This document shows positions 16,506-22,734 of a stretch of 22,734 nucleotides of DNA, in pieces. The translations under genes and the position numbers were made by a program. The number at the start of each line of letters is the position of its first letter. The first letter of the stretch is position 1. The notes beneath the pieces are model-generated. The model ran no database searches. It saw nothing but the letters and a program-made list of their open reading frames with translations, and was not told where the DNA came from. The stretch is from Bacteroidales bacterium (lineage in GTDB: Bacteria; Bacteroidota; Bacteroidia; Bacteroidales; WCHB1-69), in the NCBI GenBank assembly GCA_012518765.1, contig JAAYRN010000024.1, forward strand, positions 1-22,734. The letters are read 5' to 3'.

Positions 16506-17462
16506 ATGAAAAAGATTATCAATTATTGTGTTATTAGTATTCTTCTTGGTGTTTTTTCTGCTACGCTACATGCTCAAACCCACTCATCTTATGCAAAAGT
16601 AGACACAACGCATATATTAATCGGAGATCATTTGAAATTACAGCTTTCTTTGACTACCGATTTTCAAACAAAAGCATTATTCCCTTTATTAACAGATACT
16701 TGCATACAAGGTTTTGAAATCATCAAACAAAACTCCATACAATCAGACACCCATGAAAATCAAATAAATTTTCACCAAGATATTATTTTAACATCGTTTG
16801 ATTCAGGAGTTTATACTATTCCATCTTTTCAGTTTTACAATAGCGACTCTGTACTTTTAAGTCAAACTTCACCTATACAAATTACAGTACACACCCTTGC
16901 CGTAGACACAGCTTCTTCGCTCATAAAAGGAATTAAACCTCCTTTAAAAGCACCCATAACCTTAAAAGAAATTTTATATTATCTATCAATCAGTCTTTTA
17001 GTAATAGCTTCCGTTGCTTTGATTGTTTTTTTATTCTTACGTATTCGCAAGAAAAAACCCATACTTCCGAAAGCAAAAGAAAAACCAGCTTTGCCTGCTC
17101 ATGTTATTGCTTTACAAGCCTTAGAAGAACTTCGTTTGAAACGCCTATGGCAACAAGGCGAAATCAAAGCATATTATTCTGAACTTACCGATATTTTGCG
17201 TATGTATCTCGAAAACAGATGGAACATAAAAGCCATGGAAATGGTGAGCTTTGAAATTATAAATGCACTGAAACAAATAAACACAGAAGAAAATTTAATA
17301 AACAAAATACAATACACTTTGTCTCACGCCGATATGGTTAAATTTGCCAAAGGACAACCTATTTCAGACGAAAATCAACTGAGCTTTGATTATGTTGTTT
17401 TATTTGTCAATGAAACTAAATTATTAACCGAAGAATCAACCGAAAACACAAAGGAGAAATAA
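16506..17462 (+). CDS. BatD-like / bat-operon membrane protein
   Basis: A 318-residue protein in three parts. A signal peptide (about 1-23, LHA before QTHSS) is followed by a periplasmic beta domain (about 30-130) that resembles the N-terminal domains of BatD: an exposed-strand protein with KVDTTHILIGDHLKLQLSL. A membrane helix lies at about 157-179, and a cytoplasmic part with basic and helical segments runs from 180 to 318. In Bacteroidota bat loci such a gene commonly sits just before batA, which is the arrangement here (3 bases to the batA start). Those proteins are linked to aerotolerance or envelope stress in Bacteroides, but the biochemical role is unknown. It lies 90 bases after the receptor gene; no promoter was seen in that gap. 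Confidence 0.75.
   Translation: MKKIINYCVISILLGVFSATLHAQTHSSYAKVDTTHILIGDHLKLQLSLTTDFQTKALFPLLTDTCIQGFEIIKQNSIQSDTHENQINFHQDIILTSFDSGVYTIPSFQFYNSDSVLLSQTSPIQITVHTLAVDTASSLIKGIKPPLKAPITLKEILYYLSISLLVIASVALIVFLFLRIRKKKPILPKAKEKPALPAHVIALQALEELRLKRLWQQGEIKAYYSELTDILRMYLENRWNIKAMEMVSFEIINALKQINTEENLINKIQYTLSHADMVKFAKGQPISDENQLSFDYVVLFVNETKLLTEESTENTKEK
17450..17456 (+). promoter_or_regulatory. Shine-Dalgarno (AAAGGAG) for batA inside the upstream gene
   Basis: AAAGGAG ends 9 bases before the batA ATG and lies within the last codons of the BatD-like gene. Together with the 3-base gap it supports translational coupling and the chosen batA start. Confidence 0.6.
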
Positions 17463-17465
17463 GTC

Positions 17466-18485
17466 ATGCCAAGCATTACATACTTCATAGCTTATTTAAA
17501 ATCATTAGATTTTGCACATAAAGAACTATTGTTCTTGTTGTTAATCATCCCTGTTATTATCGCTTTTTATAGTTGGAAAAAGAAAAAATCCCAATCTTCG
17601 TTTTCTATTTCTACCGATTTACCCTTGCAAAACATAGAAAAAACATGGAAAGTTAAACTTAGCAACCTGCCTTTTGTCTTGCGAATGTTGGTCTTGGTAT
17701 TTGTAATTATTTCATTAGCACGTCCACAATCCTCATTTTCACACAAAACGGTAGATGTAGAAGGTATTGATGTTATTATGACCTTAGACGTTTCCGGCAG
17801 CATGATGGCTATGGATTTAAAACCCAATAGATTAGAGGCTTCAAAAAGCATTATTAAAAAATTTATCGAAAACCGACCCAACGACCGCATAGGCTTGGTG
17901 GTATACAGTGGAGAAGCATACACAAAAAGCCCCTTGACCAGCGACCATCGCACGCTACTTCAAGCACTTAAAAACACAACTTATGGTTATGGAACCATTG
18001 ACGATGGAACCGCTATAGGCGATGGATTAGGAACCTCAATCAACCGATTGAGAGAAAGCAAAGCAAAGAGCAAAGTCATTATTCTGCTTACCGATGGTGC
18101 AAATAACATGGGTTATGTTGATCCTCTTTCAGCGGCTGAAATAGCCAAGGAATACAACATCAGGGTGTACACCATAGGCTGCGGTTCTGCAGGAAAAGCC
18201 CCTATACACATTCCTAATTACGGCATTACATACATAGATGCCGAAATAGACGAACCTTTATTGAAAGAAATAGCTAAACTTACCAATGGAAAATTCTTTA
18301 GAGCACAAAACCGAACTCACTTAGAAAGTATTTACAAAGAAATAGACCAACTGGAAAAAACACGTGTTTATGAAACCCATTTCACAAACAAGTCGGAAGA
18401 GTTTTTTCCCTTTTTACTGATTGCTGTAATTCTATTTACTATCGAAATTATATTGCGTTATACCGTATTTCGTATCAACTCTTAG
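17466..18485 (+). CDS. batA: BatA, membrane-anchored von Willebrand factor A protein
   Basis: BatA belongs to the Bat aerotolerance system first described in Bacteroides fragilis; the molecular task is unsettled, though VWA domains usually bind partners through a metal ion. At 339 residues it has the standard layout: membrane helices at about 20-37 and 68-86, a VWA domain at about 100-290 and a C-terminal helix at about 314-332. The MIDAS metal site is complete: DVSGS (108-112), Thr in DDGTAIGDG (about 182) and the Asp of LTDGANN (about 210). batB, batC and batD would normally follow, but the gene is directly met by a convergent gene whose stop codon overlaps its own by four bases (TTAG). Confidence 0.93.
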   Translation: MPSITYFIAYLKSLDFAHKELLFLLLIIPVIIAFYSWKKKKSQSSFSISTDLPLQNIEKTWKVKLSNLPFVLRMLVLVFVIISLARPQSSFSHKTVDVEGIDVIMTLDVSGSMMAMDLKPNRLEASKSIIKKFIENRPNDRIGLVVYSGEAYTKSPLTSDHRTLLQALKNTTYGYGTIDDGTAIGDGLGTSINRLRESKAKSKVIILLTDGANNMGYVDPLSAAEIAKEYNIRVYTIGCGSAGKAPIHIPNYGITYIDAEIDEPLLKEIAKLTNGKFFRAQNRTHLESIYKEIDQLEKTRVYETHFTNKSEEFFPFLLIAVILFTIEIILRYTVFRINS

Positions 18486-20332
18486 TCAAGTTGATTTCGC
18501 CACAACAAATAACTCATACAACGAAAAGCAAACGCTTTAAAGTTTTGATTTTTCATTATATACAACTTATTCCATTGTTTTTCTATGGTATTTTTATCTA
18601 TCACATTATTTACATCGGTTAGCGATAGTATTCTGTCTTTTATTTCGCCGCTTAAAACATCTAACCATTGATTTTCAGGAGTATAAAATCCTAATTTTTG
18701 TTTTCTCAACCTGACTTCGTCGGGAACTATTCCTTGCATGGCAAAACGCAACATATATTTCCCCCAACCTTGATGTAGTTTATAGATAGAAGGGACATCA
18801 AAAACACACTCAGCCAGTGCCTTATTGTCGGCAAAAGGCATTATACAATCAACGCCAAAGTGAGCAGCCGAATGCTCCACCCAGTGCAAAGCATGAGACA
18901 ACAAAAAAGTATAACTCTCATACAAATACTCATTTAAAGTCTCTTTATAGGGGGGGCGTATTTTCTTTTGTGCAAAATATTCTTGCTTCGCTTCTGTATG
19001 TAAACAATTGAGTAATTCTTTTCGGGTGGCTGTTGCTGCTATTTTTTTAGGTAAAATATCGTTTTTCAAATATTCTTTTAGCGAAATTTGCATCATCAAT
19101 TTCCACGAAAGATTGGCATTGCTTAGGTTTTTACTAAACCGAAACCCTTCTTTAAACATCCATTCCGAAAACAACTCCCCCATCATTTTTGAAAAATAAT
19201 ACGTATATCCACCAAACAATTCATCGCTACCTTGACCATCCATCATGCTATCAAATCCAGCTTGCCTTACAGCTTCCATAACTTTGTATTGTGCAAACGA
19301 ACTGGTATTAAACAAGGGAAGATTTTGTGCATAACAGACCTGTTCGCATTCATTAACAAGCTGTTCGGCTGTACAATAAACATTTATATGATTCGACTGA
19401 ATGTGTGTAGCTATTTTTTTAGCCCAGTAAGATTCCCCTTCATCAAATTCATTGACAGCGGTGAAAGTAGTAATGGGTAAATCCTTATGGATACTTCTGG
19501 ATACACAAGCTATAGCTGAACTATCCAAACCTCCGCTCAAACCTATTGCTAATTGGTCAACATTGGACAAATGAGAAATTATACCTTTTACAAACAAATC
19601 TTTCACATTTTTTACTGCCTTTTTATCACTCTCCATGTCATAGCGTCCCAAACAATTTCGGAAAGGTAGTGTATAATAAGATTTTTCAGAAAACACACCC
19701 TCATTCAAAGAATAAGAAATAAAATGTGAGGGTTTTAGTTCCACTATATTCGTAAAAAAATTTTGTGTATGCTTGGCTATATCGCCCCAAAGTAAAAAAT
19801 CCGTAACCGCATATGTATCTATATATTTAGCTTCGTTAAACAATCTATATATAGGTCTGGTTTCTGATGAAATTGCAATAAAATCATCAGATAAATAATA
19901 ATATAAAGGCTTAGTACCAAAGCTATCTCGTAGAGCTAACACCTGTTGTTTTTGTATATCGAAAAGAAAAATACTTCCGTATAATTCCAAGGTACGAAAA
20001 GCATCTACCCCCGACAACTTATAAAGATACGCTATGATTTCTTCGTCTGTATTAGAAGTATTAATGTCTGAGTATGAAGAAATTACTTCTTGTTTGTTTG
20101 CTATTTCTCCATCAAAAACAACAAGTACATCATAAAAACAAGTAATCTTATTTTCAGAAGAAGATAAAGAAACCACCCCCAATGTAGGTAATTCTATGCT
20201 TGTATTGGGATGGTAAAAATACTGCTTATATTTACCTCTATGCAATAAGTAATCAGCACCTTTCTCTAATTTTTGACGTAAAGAAGTTTGGGTTTGATTG
20301 TTTTTATGGATGACTGCAAAAAAACCTTTCAT
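18482..20332 (-). CDS. AsnB-like amidotransferase homologue lacking the catalytic N-terminal cysteine
   Basis: A 616-residue two-domain protein of the asparagine synthetase B type. True AsnB begins Met-Cys-Gly, and after Met removal that Cys hydrolyses glutamine. Here the start is MKGFFAVI, so Lys stands in place of Cys. The glutaminase fold is still visible (HRG at 31-33, FDGEIANKQE at 73-82, RDSFGTKPLYYY at 135-146), but the Asn of NGE is Asp74 and the Arg-containing glutamine-binding segment is not seen. The synthetase domain looks intact: ATP-binding LSGGLDSS (265-272) and DGQGSDELFGGY (365-376). It may use free ammonia, or another amine or acid, as known Cys-less relatives such as beta-lactam synthetase and lasso-peptide cyclases do. 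It lies 31 bases after a lipoprotein gene. Substrate unknown. Confidence 0.85.
   Translation of the reverse strand: MKGFFAVIHKNNQTQTSLRQKLEKGADYLLHRGKYKQYFYHPNTSIELPTLGVVSLSSSENKITCFYDVLVVFDGEIANKQEVISSYSDINTSNTDEEIIAYLYKLSGVDAFRTLELYGSIFLFDIQKQQVLALRDSFGTKPLYYYLSDDFIAISSETRPIYRLFNEAKYIDTYAVTDFLLWGDIAKHTQNFFTNIVELKPSHFISYSLNEGVFSEKSYYTLPFRNCLGRYDMESDKKAVKNVKDLFVKGIISHLSNVDQLAIGLSGGLDSSAIACVSRSIHKDLPITTFTAVNEFDEGESYWAKKIATHIQSNHINVYCTAEQLVNECEQVCYAQNLPLFNTSSFAQYKVMEAVRQAGFDSMMDGQGSDELFGGYTYYFSKMMGELFSEWMFKEGFRFSKNLSNANLSWKLMMQISLKEYLKNDILPKKIAATATRKELLNCLHTEAKQEYFAQKKIRPPYKETLNEYLYESYTFLLSHALHWVEHSAAHFGVDCIMPFADNKALAECVFDVPSIYKLHQGWGKYMLRFAMQGIVPDEVRLRKQKLGFYTPENQWLDVLSGEIKDRILSLTDVNNVIDKNTIEKQWNKLYIMKNQNFKAFAFRCMSYLLWRNQLD
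18950..18956 (-). repeat. C7 homopolymer tract inside the AsnB-like gene
   Basis: Seven consecutive C on the coding strand (G on the plus strand) encode the IRPPYKE stretch of the AsnB-like protein. The frame is intact. Confidence 0.85.
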
Positions 20333-20363
20333 TTTTTTAGTTTACAAAAGGAATCAATCATCT

Positions 20364-20720
20364 TTAATGTTTTTCCTTGAGCCAAATTACTTGTTCTACA
20401 ACTTCTCCTGCTCTCAGATTAAGAGCTCCGGCTCCTACCATTTTGTCTTTTACGGCTCTAACACCCAAATTAGCTTCATTTCTCCAAGTATTTTTAACTA
20501 TTCCATTCTCATCGGTAGTTCCTACAAAATACACATCTTTAGAGTAGTTAGGTTCTCCGATGTAAACTTTACATCCCGGAACAGGTGTACCTGCATCTAT
20601 AGTTCCATCTGTAGACTTCATCACTACTACAACTCCGACACATTCGTCTTGTCTATCGCAAGAAATGGAAGACATAACCATCAGGCTTACAGCTATTAAG
20701 GCAAAATATATACGTTTCAT
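20364..20720 (-). CDS. Small putative lipoprotein with beta-sandwich-like repeat, unknown function
   Basis: A 118-residue protein with signal peptide and lipobox SISC (Cys21). The mature part looks like a small transthyretin or carboxypeptidase-regulatory beta-sandwich: VPGCKVYIG, a turn, FVGTTDENGIVKN and a closing VVEQVIWL. This is a fold guess from strand pattern and the GxTDENG turn, not a family match. Two Cys (27 and 50) could pair in the periplasm. It is the only gene between the promoter-like box upstream and the AsnB-like gene 31 bases downstream, so the two probably share a transcript. No function can be given; a carrier or binding role is possible. Confidence 0.75.
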   Translation of the reverse strand: MKRIYFALIAVSLMVMSSISCDRQDECVGVVVVMKSTDGTIDAGTPVPGCKVYIGEPNYSKDVYFVGTTDENGIVKNTWRNEANLGVRAVKDKMVGAGALNLRAGEVVEQVIWLKEKH

Positions 20721-20799
20721 AAGGTTGATTTTTAGAAAATTTATTCAAAAACAAGTCTTTTATTCCTATTTTTTTTGTAATATTGCTTTTTTATAAATG

Positions 20800-20807
20800 C
20801 AAAAATA
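20800..20807 (-). promoter_or_regulatory. Bacteroidota-type -7 box (TATTTTTG) for the lipoprotein / AsnB-like pair
   Basis: Minus-strand TATTTTTG matches TAnnTTTG and is followed by CA. A partial -33 match, CTTG at 20833-20830, lies 22 bases upstream of it. It would give a leader of roughly 70 bases before the ATG at 20720. The 148-base gap also faces the divergent cyclophilin gene, for which I found no clear promoter. Confidence 0.45.
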
Positions 20808-20868
20808 CATCTATTTTTTAATATAAAATCAAGTGGAAATAAAAATAACATAACATCTTATTATATTT

Positions 20869-21561
20869 ATGGCAAAAAAATCTTTTATCGTCTTATTTAC
20901 AACATTTTACCTACTTGTACCCAGTTTTGTAAAAGCACAAAAAAAATCGGTTGAACACATAAAAAACAAAGAAATGCAAGTAAAAATTGAAACAACTAAA
21001 GGCGTACTTATCGTCAAATTATACAACGAAACACCCCAACATCGTGATAATTTCATCAAATTGGTAAGCGAAAAATACTACGATGGCTTACTTTTTCACA
21101 GAGTCATTAATGCCTTTATGATTCAAGGCGGCGACCCTGAGTCGAAAAATGCAAAAGAAGGGCAAATGTTAGGAAATGGCGGTCCAAATTATACCATTCC
21201 TGCCGAATTTAATGCCAATCTTTTTCACAAAAAAGGAGCCTTAGCAGCTGCTCGTACAGGCGACCAAATGAATCCCGAAAAAAGATCATCGGGTTCACAA
21301 TTTTACATTGTTCAAGGGCAAGTGTTTAACGACGAACAACTAAGCTACCTCAGTTCTCGAATGGGAGCAACCTATAGCGATACGCAAAAAGAAATATATA
21401 AAACCATAGGAGGTACTCCCCACTTAGATGGAGCATATACCGTTTTTGGCGAAGTAGTATCGGGTTTAGAAATTATAGACACCATAGCTTCCGTAAAAAC
21501 CGATGGAAACAACAGACCCTTAGAAGATATACGCATTATCTCCATGACAATTATTGAATAG
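20869..21561 (+). CDS. Exported cyclophilin-type peptidyl-prolyl isomerase
   Basis: A 230-residue prolyl isomerase that should act on exported proteins: a signal peptide spans about 1-23 (FVKA before QKKSV) and there is no lipobox, so it is probably periplasmic. The cyclophilin fold covers about 36-230. Catalytic residues are visible in LFHRVINAFMIQGGD (Arg78, Phe83, Met84, Gln86) and SGSQFYIV (about 141-148). In LDGAYTVFGEV the usual active-site His is Tyr190 and the Trp that binds cyclosporin is Leu186, so it is likely cyclosporin-insensitive. An insert of about 30 residues (about 152-182) precedes that motif, as in many bacterial cyclophilins of this phylum. pheS starts only four bases after its stop, so the two are almost certainly one operon. 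Confidence 0.92.
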   Translation: MAKKSFIVLFTTFYLLVPSFVKAQKKSVEHIKNKEMQVKIETTKGVLIVKLYNETPQHRDNFIKLVSEKYYDGLLFHRVINAFMIQGGDPESKNAKEGQMLGNGGPNYTIPAEFNANLFHKKGALAAARTGDQMNPEKRSSGSQFYIVQGQVFNDEQLSYLSSRMGATYSDTQKEIYKTIGGTPHLDGAYTVFGEVVSGLEIIDTIASVKTDGNNRPLEDIRIISMTIIE

Positions 21562-21565
21562 GATT

Positions 21566-22579
21566 ATGATAAAGAATTTAGAAATATACACTTCCGAAAT
21601 TGCTAATTTTAAAACAGACAACTTGGAAGAATTGAATCAATTCCGTCTGAAATTTTTAGGAAAAAAAGGAATTTTAATTGAGTTATTCAACAAAATCAAG
21701 GAAATACCCCCCGAAGAGAGAAAGCAGTTTGGGCAAGATATAAATATATTGAAATCTGCCGTATTGGATAAGGTTGAAACCCTCAAAACAGATATTGAGT
21801 CTAAACAACACTCAAGACATAGTACTTTGGATGTCAGTCGTTCGGCTAATTATATGACCTTGGGTTCACGGCATCCCATATCGGTAGTAATGAAACAACT
21901 ATGCGATACTTTTAAAAAAATCGGATATACCATATCGGAGGGACCTGATATTGAAGATGATTGGTATAATTTTGAGTCGTTAAACTTTACAGAAGACCAT
22001 CCTGCTCGCGACATGCAAGATACCTTTTTTATTGATGAAAAAACTTTATTACGAACCCATACCTCGCCTGTACAAATAAGGGTTATGGAAACCCATAAAC
22101 CTCCATTACACATTATTTGTCCGGGAAGAGTATTTAGAAACGAGGCTATTACAGCTCGTGCCCACTGTATTTTTCATCAAATTGAACTGTTGTGTGTCGA
22201 CCAAAATGTGTCTTTTGCCGATATGCGACAAACGTTGGATTATTTTGTAAAAGAAACCTTTGGACCCAATCGGAAAACCCGACTGCGTCCCTCCTATTTT
22301 CCTTTCACAGAGCCTTCGGCTGAAATGGATATTTCCTGCGATATTTGCAACGGTAAAGGATGTAATATATGTAAATATACAGGCTGGGTCGAAATTTTAG
22401 GATGCGGCATGGTAGACCCTAATGTATTGGAAAATGTAGGCATTGACCCTCATATTTACAGTGGATTTGCTATAGGAATTGGGGTAGAACGTTTGACGCA
22501 ACAATTGTATAAAACAAAAGATATTCGTTTGTTTTTTGAAAATGATATACGATTCTTACAACAATTTGAAAGCATGTAA
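21566..22579 (+). CDS. pheS: Phenylalanine--tRNA ligase alpha subunit
   Basis: The catalytic subunit of the alpha2-beta2 enzyme that charges tRNA-Phe. I start at ATG 21566 (337 residues); a TTG four codons earlier would overlap the cyclophilin stop and adds nothing conserved. The N-terminal coiled coil that binds tRNA is at about 1-85. Class II synthetase motifs follow: FFIDEKTLLRTHTSPVQIR, the motif 2 loop FRNEAITARAHCIFHQIE and motif 3 GFAIGIGVERLTQQLY (all in the second half). A Cys cluster CDICNGKGCNIC (CxxC-x4-CxxC), before GWVEILGCGMVDPNVL, is shared by many PheS proteins and may bind zinc. pheT is not adjacent: the next gene is a DUF2723 protein, so the beta subunit must be elsewhere, as in many members of the phylum. 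Confidence 0.95.
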   Translation: MIKNLEIYTSEIANFKTDNLEELNQFRLKFLGKKGILIELFNKIKEIPPEERKQFGQDINILKSAVLDKVETLKTDIESKQHSRHSTLDVSRSANYMTLGSRHPISVVMKQLCDTFKKIGYTISEGPDIEDDWYNFESLNFTEDHPARDMQDTFFIDEKTLLRTHTSPVQIRVMETHKPPLHIICPGRVFRNEAITARAHCIFHQIELLCVDQNVSFADMRQTLDYFVKETFGPNRKTRLRPSYFPFTEPSAEMDISCDICNGKGCNICKYTGWVEILGCGMVDPNVLENVGIDPHIYSGFAIGIGVERLTQQLYKTKDIRLFFENDIRFLQQFESM

Positions 22580-22644
22580 CAATAAAAAGAAAACTTAGAG
22601 GTTTAATAAATGACTTTTGTAAATTTTAAATATACTATTATATC

Positions 22645-22734
22645 ATGGTTAGAAATTATAAACTAATTAACAATTTACTTGGTTGGGTTATTTTTTTAAT
22701 TGCAAGTGCAGTATATATATTCACAGCAGAACCA
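22645..22734 (+). CDS. DUF2723 multi-pass membrane protein (first 30 codons; cut by window edge)
   Basis: The first 30 codons are open to the window edge. The segment YKLINNLLGWVIFLIA, then AVYIFTAEP, matches the N-terminal first membrane helix that I recall for DUF2723 proteins, large multi-pass membrane proteins widespread in this phylum and related to glycosyltransferase-type membrane enzymes. The ATG at 22645 is chosen because the conserved segment begins four residues later; an ATG at 22610 is out of frame. The 65-base gap after pheS shows no terminator and no clear promoter (GACTTTTG at 22612-22619 is one mismatch from TAnnTTTG). Function unknown here. Confidence 0.75.
   Translation, partial: MVRNYKLINNLLGWVIFLIASAVYIFTAEP

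Noticed and set aside
18482..20720. Lasso-peptide biosynthesis cluster (AsnB-like cyclase plus precursor)
   Set aside because: No B-type leader peptidase or recognition protein and no small precursor with the expected Thr-leader pattern was seen nearby; the adjacent small gene is a lipoprotein. The Cys loss alone is not enough.
22612..22644. Promoter for the DUF2723 gene
   Set aside because: GACTTTTG is one mismatch from the -7 consensus and no -33 box is at the right distance, so I did not list it.
1..22734. tRNA, rRNA, CRISPR array, transposase, integrase or phage genes
   Set aside because: No cloverleaf, regularly spaced repeats or mobile-element proteins were recognised by eye; absence is not proven without a dedicated scan.

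Overview
The window reads as an AT-rich chromosome segment from a member of the Bacteroidota (Bacteroidetes). The marks are the type IX secretion gene sprA downstream of ruvA, many lipoproteins with a lipobox, FKBP lipoproteins of the GldI kind, a TonB-dependent receptor with a carboxypeptidase-regulatory-like N-terminus, Bat aerotolerance proteins, a DUF2723 membrane protein, and -7 boxes of the phylum type (TAnnTTTG). An ADP-forming acyl-CoA ligase fits a fermentative or anaerobic life style, but the window cannot settle order or genus.

Layout. Bases 1-13377 are all on the minus strand. Read in the direction of transcription they are uup (ABC-F ATPase), an exported DUF4412/GLPGLI-like protein, then a tight run of ADP-forming acyl-CoA ligase, DHH phosphoesterase and three FKBP-type isomerase lipoproteins. 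This run ends at a strong bidirectional-looking terminator (4962-4996). Then come prmC, ruvA and the first 1121 codons of sprA, which runs off the left edge. Bases 13630-18485 are on the plus strand: a small lipoprotein, a TonB-dependent receptor with an 11-codon ORF at its start, a BatD-like membrane protein and the von Willebrand protein BatA. Bases 18482-20720 are on the minus strand: a lipoprotein and an AsnB-like amidotransferase that has lost its catalytic cysteine. Bases 20869-22734 are on the plus strand: an exported cyclophilin, pheS four bases later, and the first 30 codons of a DUF2723 protein.

How the genes fit together. Much of the window serves the cell envelope: SprA forms the outer-membrane channel of type IX secretion, and four exported prolyl isomerases (three FKBP, one cyclophilin) could help proteins fold in the periplasm. 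The receptor, Bat proteins and small lipoproteins are envelope proteins too. The rest is housekeeping: recombination, release-factor methylation, ribosome-associated ABC-F, tRNA charging and small-RNA or pAp turnover.

Most worth a second look are the Cys-less AsnB homologue, the tandem array of two-domain FKBP lipoproteins with one degenerate domain each, the 11-codon ORF with a consensus Shine-Dalgarno overlapping the receptor start, an isolated 24-bp perfect palindrome behind uup, a G8 tract inside sprA, and the bat pair cut off from the rest of its usual operon. I saw no tRNA, rRNA, CRISPR array, integrase or transposase, and no clear new multi-gene system.
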